A stretch of 64,000 nt of DNA from NCBI GenBank assembly GCA_044222005.1, contig JBGANY010000009.1:1-64000 (forward strand), read 5' to 3'. Shown piece by piece: positions 16,585-25,653 of this stretch; within the stretch, counting starts at the first letter, position 1, and the number at the start of each line of letters is the position of its first letter. Source of the stretch: Methylotenera_A sp044222005. GTDB lineage: Bacteria > Pseudomonadota > Gammaproteobacteria > Burkholderiales > Methylophilaceae. The notes beneath the pieces are model-generated. The model searched no databases. It was not told where the DNA came from and worked only from the letters and a program-made list of their open reading frames with translations. The position numbers were made by a program, and so were the translations under genes.

Positions 16585-17655
16585 ATGACCGTTTCTACCA
16601 AAATCAACGCAGGGCGTTTTTTTGAAGACTTCACGTTGAATGAAGTGATTCAGCACGCCACGCCACGCACCATTACCGCTGGCGATTGCGCGCTGTATAT
16701 TGCGCTTACCGGTTCGCGCAACCCGCTACATTGCAGCGAACCTTTTGCGCAATCTCTAGGCTACAAAACCACGCCCATAGATGATTTACTCGCGTTTCAT
16801 ATTGCCTTTGGCAAAACCGTGCCGGATATTTCAGTCAACGCGGTGGCAAATTTAGGTTATGCGGATGTGCGTTTTCTGCAGCCGGTCTTTGTGGGCGACA
16901 CACTTTCCACATCCAGCCAGGTGATTGGCATAAAACAGAACTCCAATGGCAAAAACGGCGTGGTTTATGTGCGCTCAACCTCTATCAACCAAAGAAATGA
17001 ACCTGTTTTAAGCTGGGTGCGCTGGGTGATGGTTCACAAAAACAATATGAGTACGCCTACCCCCGAAACAGTCATTCCGGAATTACCGGGCTTTGTTGCG
17101 TCTGAACACTTGAATATTCCAGCCAATTTTTCTGCCAAAAACTTTGATGACAGAGCCACAGGTAGCCAGTACTTCTGGGAAGATTACCGAGCAGGCGAGC
17201 GCATCCATCATGCCGCCGGCATGACGATTAATCATGGCGACCATTCGCTCGCGACGCGACTTTACCAGAATAATGCGCGTTTGCATTTTGATGATTTCGC
17301 AATGCAATCCTCGAGCTTTGGTAAACGCCTGGTGTATGGCGGCGTGCCGATTTCGATTTGCCGCGCCTTGAGTTTTGATGGCCTGGAAAACGCCATTTCC
17401 ATCTTAGCCATTAATGCTGGAACACATGCCAACCCCAGTTTTGCTGGCGATACGATCTATGCCCTGACCGAAGTGCTGGACGTTTGGGCATTACCCGGTC
17501 GCACCGATATAGGCGCATTGCGTTTGCGCATGGCCGGCATCAAAAATATGCCAGTAAGTGAACTGGCGCAACTTAAATCTGAAAACGGCTATCACCCCAA
17601 TGTGGTACTAGATCTTGATTACACTGTACTTATGCCACGCAGAGGGAGCAATTAA
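16585..17655 (+). CDS. mch: Mesaconyl-CoA (beta-methylmalyl-CoA) hydratase homologue, double MaoC fold
   Basis: The 356 residues closely resemble the mesaconyl-CoA hydratase of the ethylmalonyl-CoA and 3-hydroxypropionate pathways: RFFEDFTLNEVIQHATPRTIT, PFAQSLG, PIDDLLAFHIAFGKTVPDIS, NAVANLGYADVRF, then in the second half ATRLYQNNARLHF, RLVYGGVPIS, HANPSFAGDTIYA and the ending VLMPRRG. These are known to interconvert mesaconyl-C1-CoA and beta-methylmalyl-CoA. It is packed between two CitE/HpcH lyases with no spacing. A crotonyl-CoA carboxylase/reductase is not in the window, so a full ethylmalonyl-CoA pathway is not implied. Confidence 0.88.
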   Translation: MTVSTKINAGRFFEDFTLNEVIQHATPRTITAGDCALYIALTGSRNPLHCSEPFAQSLGYKTTPIDDLLAFHIAFGKTVPDISVNAVANLGYADVRFLQPVFVGDTLSTSSQVIGIKQNSNGKNGVVYVRSTSINQRNEPVLSWVRWVMVHKNNMSTPTPETVIPELPGFVASEHLNIPANFSAKNFDDRATGSQYFWEDYRAGERIHHAAGMTINHGDHSLATRLYQNNARLHFDDFAMQSSSFGKRLVYGGVPISICRALSFDGLENAISILAINAGTHANPSFAGDTIYALTEVLDVWALPGRTDIGALRLRMAGIKNMPVSELAQLKSENGYHPNVVLDLDYTVLMPRRGSN

Positions 17656-18642
17656 ATGGCAGTCCATCCAAAAGACGCACTTTTTGGCGGCGAAAAACCT
17701 TTTCCGCTGATTCCGGCATGCGAACATTTCGCCGGCAGCGAAAAGCTCATCTTAAAAGCACTTGCCCTGCAGGACAGTATCGGCGCGGTGTTTGATATTA
17801 CCTGCGACTGCGAGGATGGCGCGGCAAGTGGCCAGGAACGTGAGCACGCGGAAATGATTGTGCGCGTATTAAACAGCGACGCCAACAAACACAAAATGGC
17901 AGGTGCGCGCATTCATGACTACACGCATCCCGCCTGGAAGCAGGATGTCAACATTTTGGTAGGCGGCGCCGGGCAGGTGCTGAGCTACATCACGATTCCT
18001 AAATGCACGACGCTAGCGCAAGCGAGAGAAATGATCGCTTACATCCAGAAAATGGCGACCTTTTTTGGTATTCAACGTGAAATTCCGGTACATATTCTGA
18101 TTGAAACGCATGGCGCACTCAGGCAAGTGCATGAAATCGCCACGTTGCCTTGGCTGCAAGTTCTGGATTTTGGCTTAATGGATTTTGTGAGCGCGCATCA
18201 CGGCGCGATTCCAGCCTCGGCCATGCGCAGCCCGGGGCAGTTTGAGCACAGATTATTAGCGCGCGCCAAAGCTGAAGTGGTGGCGGCCGCCTTGGCCAAT
18301 GGCGTTGTGCCTGCACATAACGTAACGCTGGATTTGAAAAATGTGGAAACCACTTACTCAGACGCATACAGAGCACGCAATGAATTCGGATTTATGCGCA
18401 TGTGGAGCATTTACCCGACGCAGATTCAAGCGATTATCGATGCCATGAAGCCCGATTTTGATGAAGTGACCGATGCCGCGAATATCCTGATCGCCGCGCA
18501 GGATGCCGATTGGGGACCGATTCAATATGCGGGCGAACTGCATGACCGGGCGACTTATCGCTATTTTTGGGAGATTCTGCAAAAAGCCAACCTCACTGGC
18601 GTGGCTATTTCCAATGAAGCGCAGCAAAGGTTTTTTTCATGA
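17656..18642 (+). CDS. HpcH/HpaI aldolase / citrate lyase family protein
   Basis: This 328-residue CitE-superfamily member carries CDCEDGAASG (about 50-59) in place of DLED, VRVLN, IPVHILIETHGAL with the conserved Glu, LDFGLMDFVSAHHG with the conserved Asp, and IYPTQIQAI in the C-terminal lid position. Such proteins often sit beside prpB in betaproteobacteria, but their reaction is unassigned to my knowledge. It abuts the mch-like gene (TAA then ATG) and overlaps prpB by 4 bases (ATGA at 18639), so translation is coupled. It is the third lyase paralogue of the island. Confidence 0.78.
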   Translation: MAVHPKDALFGGEKPFPLIPACEHFAGSEKLILKALALQDSIGAVFDITCDCEDGAASGQEREHAEMIVRVLNSDANKHKMAGARIHDYTHPAWKQDVNILVGGAGQVLSYITIPKCTTLAQAREMIAYIQKMATFFGIQREIPVHILIETHGALRQVHEIATLPWLQVLDFGLMDFVSAHHGAIPASAMRSPGQFEHRLLARAKAEVVAAALANGVVPAHNVTLDLKNVETTYSDAYRARNEFGFMRMWSIYPTQIQAIIDAMKPDFDEVTDAANILIAAQDADWGPIQYAGELHDRATYRYFWEILQKANLTGVAISNEAQQRFFS

Positions 18643-19523
18643 CGATGCAACAATCCGCAGGCGCACGCTTTCGCGCTGCCTTAAAAACCGAGAAACCGCT
18701 GCAAATCATTGGCGCAATCAATGCCTACCATGCCATGCTTGCCACCCAGAGCGGCTTTCAAGCCATTTACCTTTCCGGCGGCGGTGTTGCGGCCGGTTCA
18801 CTGGGCTTGCCTGATTTAGGCATTTCCACGCTGGAAGATGTGCTCATCGATGTGCGCCGCATTACTGATGCGGTTGACACGCCTTTGCTGGTGGATATCG
18901 ACACCGGCTTTGGCGGTGCCTTTAATATTGCGCGCGCTATTAAAAGCGTGATTAAAGCAGGTGCTGCAGCGGTGCACATTGAAGACCAGGTACAGGCGAA
19001 GCGCTGTGGGCATAGACCGAACAAAGCCATTGTCAGCCAGGCAGAAATGGTTGACCGCGTTAAAGCGGCTGTGGATGCTAAAACCGACCCGAATTTTGTC
19101 ATCATGGCGCGTACCGATGCATTGGCAGTTGAAGGTTTGCAATCGGCGATTGACCGCGCCTGTGCCTGCGTCGAGGCAGGCGCTGACATGGTGTTCCCGG
19201 AAGCAATCACCGAGCTCGGCATGTACAAACAGTTTGCTGAAGCTGTAAAAGTGCCGGTGCTCGCCAATATCACCGAGTTCGGCAGCACGCCATTATTCAC
19301 AGTAGATGAGCTGGCAACAGCGAATGTCAGCATGGTGCTCTACCCACTCTCGGCGTTCAGGGCGATGAACCAAGCCGCGCTTAAAGTATATCAAACCGTA
19401 AAAAAAGAAGGCACCCAAAAAAACATGCTGGATTTGATGCAGACACGCGCCGAGCTTTACGAACACTTAGGTTATCACGCCTATGAGCAGAAGCTGGATC
19501 AGCTATTCAGGGAGGGAAAATAA
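18639..19523 (+). CDS. prpB: 2-Methylisocitrate lyase
   Basis: PrpB splits 2-methylisocitrate into pyruvate and succinate. The 294 residues contain the lyase signature KRCGHRPNK (around residue 120), the substrate loop YLSGGGVAAGSLGLPDLG, the metal-binding DIDTGFGG and the HIEDQ segment, all typical of PrpB rather than isocitrate lyase. It overlaps the upstream lyase gene by 4 bases and is followed by prpC after a strong GGGAGGG ribosome site. Confidence 0.96.
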   Translation: MTMQQSAGARFRAALKTEKPLQIIGAINAYHAMLATQSGFQAIYLSGGGVAAGSLGLPDLGISTLEDVLIDVRRITDAVDTPLLVDIDTGFGGAFNIARAIKSVIKAGAAAVHIEDQVQAKRCGHRPNKAIVSQAEMVDRVKAAVDAKTDPNFVIMARTDALAVEGLQSAIDRACACVEAGADMVFPEAITELGMYKQFAEAVKVPVLANITEFGSTPLFTVDELATANVSMVLYPLSAFRAMNQAALKVYQTVKKEGTQKNMLDLMQTRAELYEHLGYHAYEQKLDQLFREGK

Positions 19524-19524
19524 C

Positions 19525-20679
19525 ATGTCGGAAGCGATCACAACGCACGAACCCAAAAAGAAAAAAGGTGTCGCCCTTGCAGGCGTGGCGGCGGGCAGCA
19601 CAGCAATCTGCACCGTTGGACACACAGGCAACGATCTGCATTATCGTGGCTATGACATCATCGAGCTTGCGAAATATGCCACCTTTGAAGAAGTCGCTTA
19701 TTTGCTCATTCACGGAGAGCTGCCCAACAAAACGCAACTGGCGGCTTATCATGCCAGGCTGAAAAAGCTGCGCGGCTTGCCACAGGCACTCAAAGAGGTG
19801 CTGGAACGCATCCCTGCCAACGCGCATCCGATGGATGTGATGCGCACAGGTTGCTCAATGCTAGGCACACTGGAACCCGAGGCCAGCGACCGTAATGCTG
19901 ACGCAGCAAAAGACTTGGGCGACAGGCTCATCGCCTGCTTTGGCTCGATTTTATTGTACTGGTATCACTTTAACCACAATCACAAGCGCATCGAAGTGGA
20001 AACTGGTGAGGATTCTATTGCCGCACACTTTTTGCACTTGCTGCACGGCAAAACCCCCAGTCAACTGCATATTGATGCCATGAATACCTCGCTGGTGCTG
20101 TATGCCGAGCATGAGTTTAATGCCTCCACTTTTACTGCGCGGGTGATTGCAGGCACCTTATCTGATATGTATAGCTGCATCACCGGAGCGATTGGCGCGC
20201 TACGCGGCCCAAAACATGGCGGCGCTAACGAGGCTGCGATGGAAATCATCGAGCGATACAAAACTCCTGATGAAGCCGAAGCCGATATCATGCAACGCAT
20301 GGCACGTAAGGAAATCATTATCGGGTTTGGCCATCCTGTATATACGATTGCCGACCCACGCAATGAATCAATCAAAGCTGTTTCCCGTAAATTAGGCGAA
20401 GATAACGGCAATATGACGCTTTTTGACATCTCTGCACGCATTGAAGAAACCATGTGGCGCGAGAAAAAGATGTTCCCCAATCTGGATTGGTACAGCGCCT
20501 CCAGTTATCACATGATGGGCGTTCCAACCAGCATGTTCACGCCGATTTTTGTGATCTCACGCACCACAGGCTGGGTTGCGCATGTGATTGAGCAGCGTGT
20601 CGACAACAAAATCATCCGCCCGAACGCCGAATATACCGGGCCGGAAAACCGCCCTTATGTACCGCTGGAAAAACGATAA
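19525..20679 (+). CDS. prpC: 2-Methylcitrate synthase
   Basis: PrpC condenses propionyl-CoA with oxaloacetate. The 384 residues match 2-methylcitrate synthases, with catalytic-region motifs LRGPKHGGANE, IGFGHPVYTIADPR and the C-terminal RVDNKIIRPNAEYTGP. I start it at ATG 19525, preceded by GGGAGGG at a good distance; the in-frame extension to 19483 lies inside prpB. It directly follows prpB, the common order. Confidence 0.95.
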   Translation: MSEAITTHEPKKKKGVALAGVAAGSTAICTVGHTGNDLHYRGYDIIELAKYATFEEVAYLLIHGELPNKTQLAAYHARLKKLRGLPQALKEVLERIPANAHPMDVMRTGCSMLGTLEPEASDRNADAAKDLGDRLIACFGSILLYWYHFNHNHKRIEVETGEDSIAAHFLHLLHGKTPSQLHIDAMNTSLVLYAEHEFNASTFTARVIAGTLSDMYSCITGAIGALRGPKHGGANEAAMEIIERYKTPDEAEADIMQRMARKEIIIGFGHPVYTIADPRNESIKAVSRKLGEDNGNMTLFDISARIEETMWREKKMFPNLDWYSASSYHMMGVPTSMFTPIFVISRTTGWVAHVIEQRVDNKIIRPNAEYTGPENRPYVPLEKR

Positions 20680-20698
20680 TTATTTTTAGGAAAGTTTC

Positions 20699-22165
20699 AT
20701 GTCCTCTCACATCTCCAACGTCCGCCCCGCGCCAGATCAAGTCCTTGTTGACATTGCCAATTATGTCGCCGATTACGAAATCAAAAGCGATGAAGCTTTT
20801 GATACTGCACGCAACTGCCTGATGGATACGCTAGGCTGCGGCTTTGAAGCACTGGATTACCCCGCCTGCACCAAGCTGCTCGGCCCGGTGGTCGCAGGGA
20901 CAGTCGTGCCGAATGGCGCAAAAGTTCCCGGCACTAACTTTCAGCTAGACCCGATTCTTGCTGCCTTCAACATCGGCGCAATGATTCGCTGGCTGGACTT
21001 TAACGACACCTGGCTGGCGGCGGAATGGGGTCATCCCTCGGATAATCTGGGCGGCATTTTGGCCGTGGCAGACTATATCTCGCGCAAAAACGTGGCTGAA
21101 GGAAAAACGCCACTAACAATTAAAGACGTGCTTACCGCCATGATCAAAGCGCACGAAATTCAAGGCGTGCTGGCGCTTGAGAACAGCTTTAATCGCGTTG
21201 GCCTGGATCATGTGATTTTGGTCAAAATCGCTTCAATTGCGGTGGTAACGAAGCTGCTCGGCGGCAATAAAAAGGATATTATCAACGCGGTTTCTAACGC
21301 GTTTGTCGATGGGCAAAGCCTGCGCACCTATCGCCACAGCCCGAATACCGGCTCACGTAAATCATGGGCTGCTGGCGATGCGACTTCACGCGCCGTGCGT
21401 TTGGCATGGATGACTATGCAAGGCGAAATGGGCTACCCTAGCGCACTCACTGCAAAAACCTGGGGCTTCTACGATGTGCTATTCAAAGGCAACGCTTTCA
21501 AATTCCAGCGCCCGTATGGCTCTTACGTGATGGAACACGTGCTGTTCAAAATCTCGTTCCCTGCAGAATTTCATGCACAGACCGCCGTGGAATGCGCCTT
21601 CCAGCTTAACAAAGAAGTTGGAAACAAGTTGCAAACATTGGAGCAAATCGCGCAAATCGATAAAATCGTCATTACCACGCACGAATCTGCCATTCGGATC
21701 ATCGACAAAACGGGCCCACTCAACAACCCGGCTGATCGCGACCACTGCATTCAATACATGTCTGCCATCGGTTTGCTTAAAGGCAACTTAACCGCGCAGG
21801 ATTATGAGGATGCAGCAGCGGCAGACGCAAGAATTGACGCGCTTAGAAGCAAAATGCTGTGTGTAGAAAACCCAGAATATACGCGCGATTATCACGACCC
21901 GCAAAAACGCTCTATCGCCAACGCGATTCAGATTTTCTTCAAAGACGGGTCAAGCTCAAACAATGTTGCAGTGGAATATCCCATCGGACACCGCCGCCGC
22001 CGTGCTGAAGGGATCCCGGAGTTAGTGAAAAAATTCAAAGTAAACTTAGCGCGGCGTTTTGATGCAAAAAAACAAGCGGATATCCTAGCTTTATGCTTAG
22101 ACCAAGCCAGGCTGAAAGCTACGCCAGTAAATGAGTTTGTGGACATGCTCACTATAACGCTTTAA
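20699..22165 (+). CDS. prpD: 2-Methylcitrate dehydratase (MmgE/PrpD family)
   Basis: PrpD dehydrates 2-methylcitrate to 2-methyl-cis-aconitate without an iron-sulfur cluster. The 488 residues show the family blocks DTLGCGFEAL, FNIGAMIRWLDFNDTWLAAEWGHPSDNLG, DGQSLRTYRHSPNTGSRKSWAAGDA and the C-terminal GHRRRRAEGIPEL. AGGAAAG is the ribosome site. The AcnB encoded at the far end of the island can complete the isomerisation. It is the last gene of the rightward operon. Confidence 0.95.
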   Translation: MSSHISNVRPAPDQVLVDIANYVADYEIKSDEAFDTARNCLMDTLGCGFEALDYPACTKLLGPVVAGTVVPNGAKVPGTNFQLDPILAAFNIGAMIRWLDFNDTWLAAEWGHPSDNLGGILAVADYISRKNVAEGKTPLTIKDVLTAMIKAHEIQGVLALENSFNRVGLDHVILVKIASIAVVTKLLGGNKKDIINAVSNAFVDGQSLRTYRHSPNTGSRKSWAAGDATSRAVRLAWMTMQGEMGYPSALTAKTWGFYDVLFKGNAFKFQRPYGSYVMEHVLFKISFPAEFHAQTAVECAFQLNKEVGNKLQTLEQIAQIDKIVITTHESAIRIIDKTGPLNNPADRDHCIQYMSAIGLLKGNLTAQDYEDAAAADARIDALRSKMLCVENPEYTRDYHDPQKRSIANAIQIFFKDGSSSNNVAVEYPIGHRRRRAEGIPELVKKFKVNLARRFDAKKQADILALCLDQARLKATPVNEFVDMLTITL

Positions 22166-22203
22166 TTAAAAGTAAGCGGCTAATAAGCAATTAGAATTTA
22201 GGG

Positions 22204-22228
22204 TAAAATAGCGGTCTATCGAACCGCT
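22204..22228 (+). promoter_or_regulatory. Candidate purB -10 box and leader hairpin
   Basis: TAAAAT (22204-22209) is followed at once by AGCGGT-7 nt-ACCGCT (22210-22228), a short hairpin that would sit at the 5' end of the purB message. No clear -35 is seen. Confidence 0.3.
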
Positions 22229-22243
22229 GTTTGAAAGCTTTTT

Positions 22244-23617
22244 ATGTCGCTTACCACCCTCAATGCACTATCCCCTCTTGATGGCCGCTATCAATCTAAA
22301 CTTGACGCACTACGCCCCTATTTTAGTGAATATGCGTTGATTAAACATCGCGCCTGGGTCGAGGTAGAATGGCTCAAGGCCCTGGCAGCCGCGCCTGAAC
22401 TTGCGGAAATCGCGCCTTTTAGCGCAGCAACTATATCTGAGCTCGATAGCGCAATCACTCATTTTTCCGAAGCGGATGCAGCACAGGTGAAAGCAATTGA
22501 AGTACGCACCAACCACGATGTAAAAGCGCTTGAATACTGGCTCAAAGAAAAGTTTGACGGCAACCCGGAAATCAAGAAAGCCAGTGAATTCATTCACTTT
22601 GCCTGCACTTCTGAAGACATCAACAATCTTTCACATGGCCTGATGCTGAAAACCGCGCGCGACACTGTCATGCTGCCATTTTTAGCAAACTTGGTAGCAC
22701 GTTTGAGAGAACTTGCGCAGCAATTGGCAGACCAGCCAATGCTGTCGCGTACGCATGGCCAAACTGCATCGCCTACCACCATGGGCAAAGAACTGGCTAA
22801 CGTAGTATATCGCTTGCAACGCCAACAAAAGCAGCTCGCAAACAACGAGATACTTGGCAAGATTAACGGCGCTGTAGGCAACTTTAATGCCCATTTATCT
22901 GCCTATCCTACTTTCGATTGGGAAGGCTTTGCTAAACGATTTGTTGAATCATTAGGTTTGACTTACAACCCGATGACCATTCAAATTGAGCCGCATGACT
23001 ATATGGCAGAGCTGTACGATACACTTGCCCGTATCAACACCATCTTGATTGACCTCAACCGCGATATTTGGGGCTATATCTCTGTGGGTTATTTCAAACA
23101 AAAAGTCAAAGCGGGCGAAATCGGCTCATCCACCATGCCGCACAAAGTCAACCCGATTGACTTTGAGAATTCTGAGGGCAATCTCGGCTTAGCCAATGCT
23201 GTGCTGCGCCATATGGCGGAAAAGCTGCCGATTTCACGCTGGCAGCGTGACCTCACCGATTCCACAGTGCTCCGCAATATGGGCGTAGCATTTGGCTATA
23301 CCTTGCTGGGTTACGATTCCTGCTTGCGCGGGCTGAATAAACTGGAAATCAACTCTGAAAAATTAGCCGAAGATTTGGACAATAGCTGGGAAGTGCTTGC
23401 CGAGCCGATTCAAACCGTGATGCGCAGATATGGTATCGAAAATCCTTATGAACAGCTAAAGGAACTGACGCGTGGTAAAGGCGGTATCAATAAAGCTTCA
23501 TTGCATGCGTTTATTAGCGATTTAGCGATTCCAAGCGAGGCCAAACAAGCGCTGCTCGATATCACACCTGCGAGCTATATTGGTAAAGCAGTAGATTTAG
23601 TAAAACGGATTGACTAA
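22244..23617 (+). CDS. purB: Adenylosuccinate lyase
   Basis: PurB acts twice in purine synthesis, releasing fumarate from SAICAR and from adenylosuccinate. The 457 residues match the enterobacterial-type enzyme: SPLDGRYQSK at the start, NHDVKALEYWLKE, SRTHGQTASPTTMGKE with the catalytic His, and the superfamily signature GSSTMPHKVNP. It lies downstream of the methylcitrate island but has its own leader and is a housekeeping gene. Confidence 0.97.
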   Translation: MSLTTLNALSPLDGRYQSKLDALRPYFSEYALIKHRAWVEVEWLKALAAAPELAEIAPFSAATISELDSAITHFSEADAAQVKAIEVRTNHDVKALEYWLKEKFDGNPEIKKASEFIHFACTSEDINNLSHGLMLKTARDTVMLPFLANLVARLRELAQQLADQPMLSRTHGQTASPTTMGKELANVVYRLQRQQKQLANNEILGKINGAVGNFNAHLSAYPTFDWEGFAKRFVESLGLTYNPMTIQIEPHDYMAELYDTLARINTILIDLNRDIWGYISVGYFKQKVKAGEIGSSTMPHKVNPIDFENSEGNLGLANAVLRHMAEKLPISRWQRDLTDSTVLRNMGVAFGYTLLGYDSCLRGLNKLEINSEKLAEDLDNSWEVLAEPIQTVMRRYGIENPYEQLKELTRGKGGINKASLHAFISDLAIPSEAKQALLDITPASYIGKAVDLVKRID

Positions 23618-23636
23618 CCTTTTAGGAACTACCGCA

Positions 23637-24344
23637 TTGAATAATGATAAAAACAATCCACGACTCGCGGTATTAATTGACGCAGACAATATCAGCACAC
23701 AATTATGTGAGCAGTTGTTTTCAGAGATTAAGAAACTTGGAGAGCCGTCCATCAAACGTATATATCGCGACTGGACTAAAGACAAAGGCTGGAAAGAAAA
23801 AGTACAGCAACTAGGCTTGCAACCTATCCAGCAATTTCCACATACAAATGCAAAAAACGCAGTTGATATTGCATTAGTAGTTGATGCAATGGATTTATTG
23901 CACACCTCCAATGTGGACGGTTTTTGTATCGCTGCCAGCGATAGCGATTATACTCGCTTGGTCATACGCATTCGCGAAACTGGAAAAGCTGTTTATGGTT
24001 TTGGTGAAGCAGCGAAGACTACTGTCGGTCTAAAAAACGCCTATACAAAATTTATACCATTAGGCTCTCAGCAAAATACAATTGCCATAGAAAATAACAA
24101 GCCTACATCTCCAGATAAATTTAAAAATGACCAAAATGTAATCAATATAATTAAATTGGCAATCAATAATTGCAATAGCAAAGATGGCTGGGTATTTTTG
24201 AGCGGATTAATTTCCAAGTTAAAACAAGACAATGTTAAGCCTATAAACGAAAAATATGGGTATAAACACTTGTCTAAGTTTCTAAAAGTTTTTGATGTTT
24301 TTGAGTTAAATGAAACCAACCAAAAAGTACGTCTAAGACCATAA
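23637..24344 (+). CDS. NYN-domain (LabA/DUF88-like) putative RNase with C-terminal OST-HTH/LOTUS domain
   Basis: The N-terminal half is a PIN-like NYN domain: AVLIDADNIS with the first acidic pair, NAVDIALVVDAMDLL and AASDSDYTRLV, which supply the usual Asp cluster for metal-dependent RNA cleavage. After a polar linker, the last 70 residues or so (VINIIKLAI...GWVFLSGLISKLKQ...YGYKHLSKFLKVF) look like an OST-HTH/LOTUS RNA-binding domain. I choose TTG 23637, which has AGGA 9 bases upstream; the frame also extends to TTG 23610 overlapping purB. The 3' half is AT-rich compared with its neighbours. The RNA target is unknown. Confidence 0.8.
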   Translation: MNNDKNNPRLAVLIDADNISTQLCEQLFSEIKKLGEPSIKRIYRDWTKDKGWKEKVQQLGLQPIQQFPHTNAKNAVDIALVVDAMDLLHTSNVDGFCIAASDSDYTRLVIRIRETGKAVYGFGEAAKTTVGLKNAYTKFIPLGSQQNTIAIENNKPTSPDKFKNDQNVINIIKLAINNCNSKDGWVFLSGLISKLKQDNVKPINEKYGYKHLSKFLKVFDVFELNETNQKVRLRP

Positions 24345-24349
24345 TTCCC

Positions 24350-24943
24350 ATGACCGAAATCTTAATTCTTTACTACTCTCAAGGTGGCGCAGTGCGCGAC
24401 ATGGCGAACCTGATTGCGCGTGGAGTTGAAAGCGTACCCAATATCAAAGCACGTATTCGTACTGTGCCTAAAGTATCCGCTAATTGCGAAGCCACAGAAT
24501 CCGAAATCCCCGCATCTGGTGCGCCCTATGCGGAGCTGAAAGATCTGGAAGAATGCGCCGGACTCGTGCTCGGCAGTCCTACCCGTTTTGGCAATATGGC
24601 TGCGCCGATGAAATATTTTTTAGATGGCACAACTTCACTTTGGCTGAAAGGCACGCTGATTGGCAAGCCAGCAGCAGTGTTCACGTCAACTGGCAGCATG
24701 CACGGTGGCAATGAAAGTACCTTGCTAACCATGATGTTGCCGCTGATGCACCACGGTATGGTCATGGTGGGCCTGCCTTACTCTGAACCGGCTTTATCCA
24801 GTACAACGTCTGGCGGTACGCCTTATGGATCGAGTCACATTGGCGGCGTTATGGATGATAAGCCGATTACCGAAGACGAGAAAAAACTGTGTATCGCGCT
24901 GGGTAAACGATTAGCCGAAACCGCATTGAAACTATCCCAATGA
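24350..24943 (+). CDS. wrbA: NAD(P)H:quinone oxidoreductase WrbA
   Basis: WrbA is a flavodoxin-like FMN enzyme that reduces quinones by two electrons. The 197 residues show the FMN phosphate loop YYSQGG (about 8-13), GSPTRFGNMAAPMKYFLD, TSTGSMHGGNE and the C-terminal GVMDDKPI. It overlaps the next gene by 4 bases. Confidence 0.94.
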   Translation: MTEILILYYSQGGAVRDMANLIARGVESVPNIKARIRTVPKVSANCEATESEIPASGAPYAELKDLEECAGLVLGSPTRFGNMAAPMKYFLDGTTSLWLKGTLIGKPAAVFTSTGSMHGGNESTLLTMMLPLMHHGMVMVGLPYSEPALSSTTSGGTPYGSSHIGGVMDDKPITEDEKKLCIALGKRLAETALKLSQ

Positions 24944-25653
24944 ATTTGAATATAGAAGCAAGACAGTTCTTGCGCAGCACACATAGTGGCATCCTTTCCA
25001 CGCACTCGGCAAAATTCGAGGGCTATCCTTTCGGCTCGGTGGCGCCTTTTGTGTTGGATCATGATTGCTTGCCGGTCATACTCATCAGCAATATTGCTGA
25101 GCACACCAAAAATATCGCGGCCAATCCCAAGGTTTCATTAGTTGTATTCGCTGGCACAGAAGATTTGCAAGCTAATGCACGCCTGACCTTACTGGGTGAA
25201 GCGATTAGGATTGATAAGAAAGACGCTGATTTACGTGCCCGCTATCTGCGCTATATTCCGCAAGCAGCGGGTTATTTTGATATGCACGATTTCGCCTTCT
25301 ACCGCATCCGGATTGCCCAAGCACGTTATATCGCAGGCTTCGGCAAGATGTCGTGGATGGCAGGTGTTGACATGGTGCCGCCTGCCAATCAGCTTGCAGC
25401 GGTGGAAACAAATATTATCGAACATATGAACGCTGACCACATGGATAGCTTGATAGCGTATTGCAGGCGCTTTCATGAATTTGACGCACAAAAAGCGGAA
25501 ATGTTAGGCATCGATTGCGACGGCTTTGATGTAAAAGCTGAAAATGGTGCGGGCAGCTCACAGATACTTCGCTTTCAGTTTGAATCACCCATCAGCGATG
25601 CAGCAACTGCAAGAGCTGCGCTGGTGGCCATGTCAAAAATTGCACGCTCATGA
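24940..25653 (+). CDS. HugZ-like pyridoxamine-5'-phosphate-oxidase-fold protein with DUF2470
   Basis: The 237-residue protein has a split-barrel flavin/haem-binding N-terminal domain (FLRSTHSGILSTHS, YPFGSVAPFVLD, HTKNIAANPKVSLVVF) and a C-terminal DUF2470 domain (EHMNADHMDSLIAYC, about 160-235). This architecture is that of HugZ-type haem-degradation proteins and related flavin proteins. It is coupled to wrbA upstream and a small membrane protein downstream by 4-base overlaps. Confidence 0.82.
   Translation: MNLNIEARQFLRSTHSGILSTHSAKFEGYPFGSVAPFVLDHDCLPVILISNIAEHTKNIAANPKVSLVVFAGTEDLQANARLTLLGEAIRIDKKDADLRARYLRYIPQAAGYFDMHDFAFYRIRIAQARYIAGFGKMSWMAGVDMVPPANQLAAVETNIIEHMNADHMDSLIAYCRRFHEFDAQKAEMLGIDCDGFDVKAENGAGSSQILRFQFESPISDAATARAALVAMSKIARS

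Noticed and set aside
18767..19333. 188-residue minus-strand frame over prpB
   Set aside because: Ser/Thr/Ala-rich composition typical of an antisense shadow; prpB is certain.
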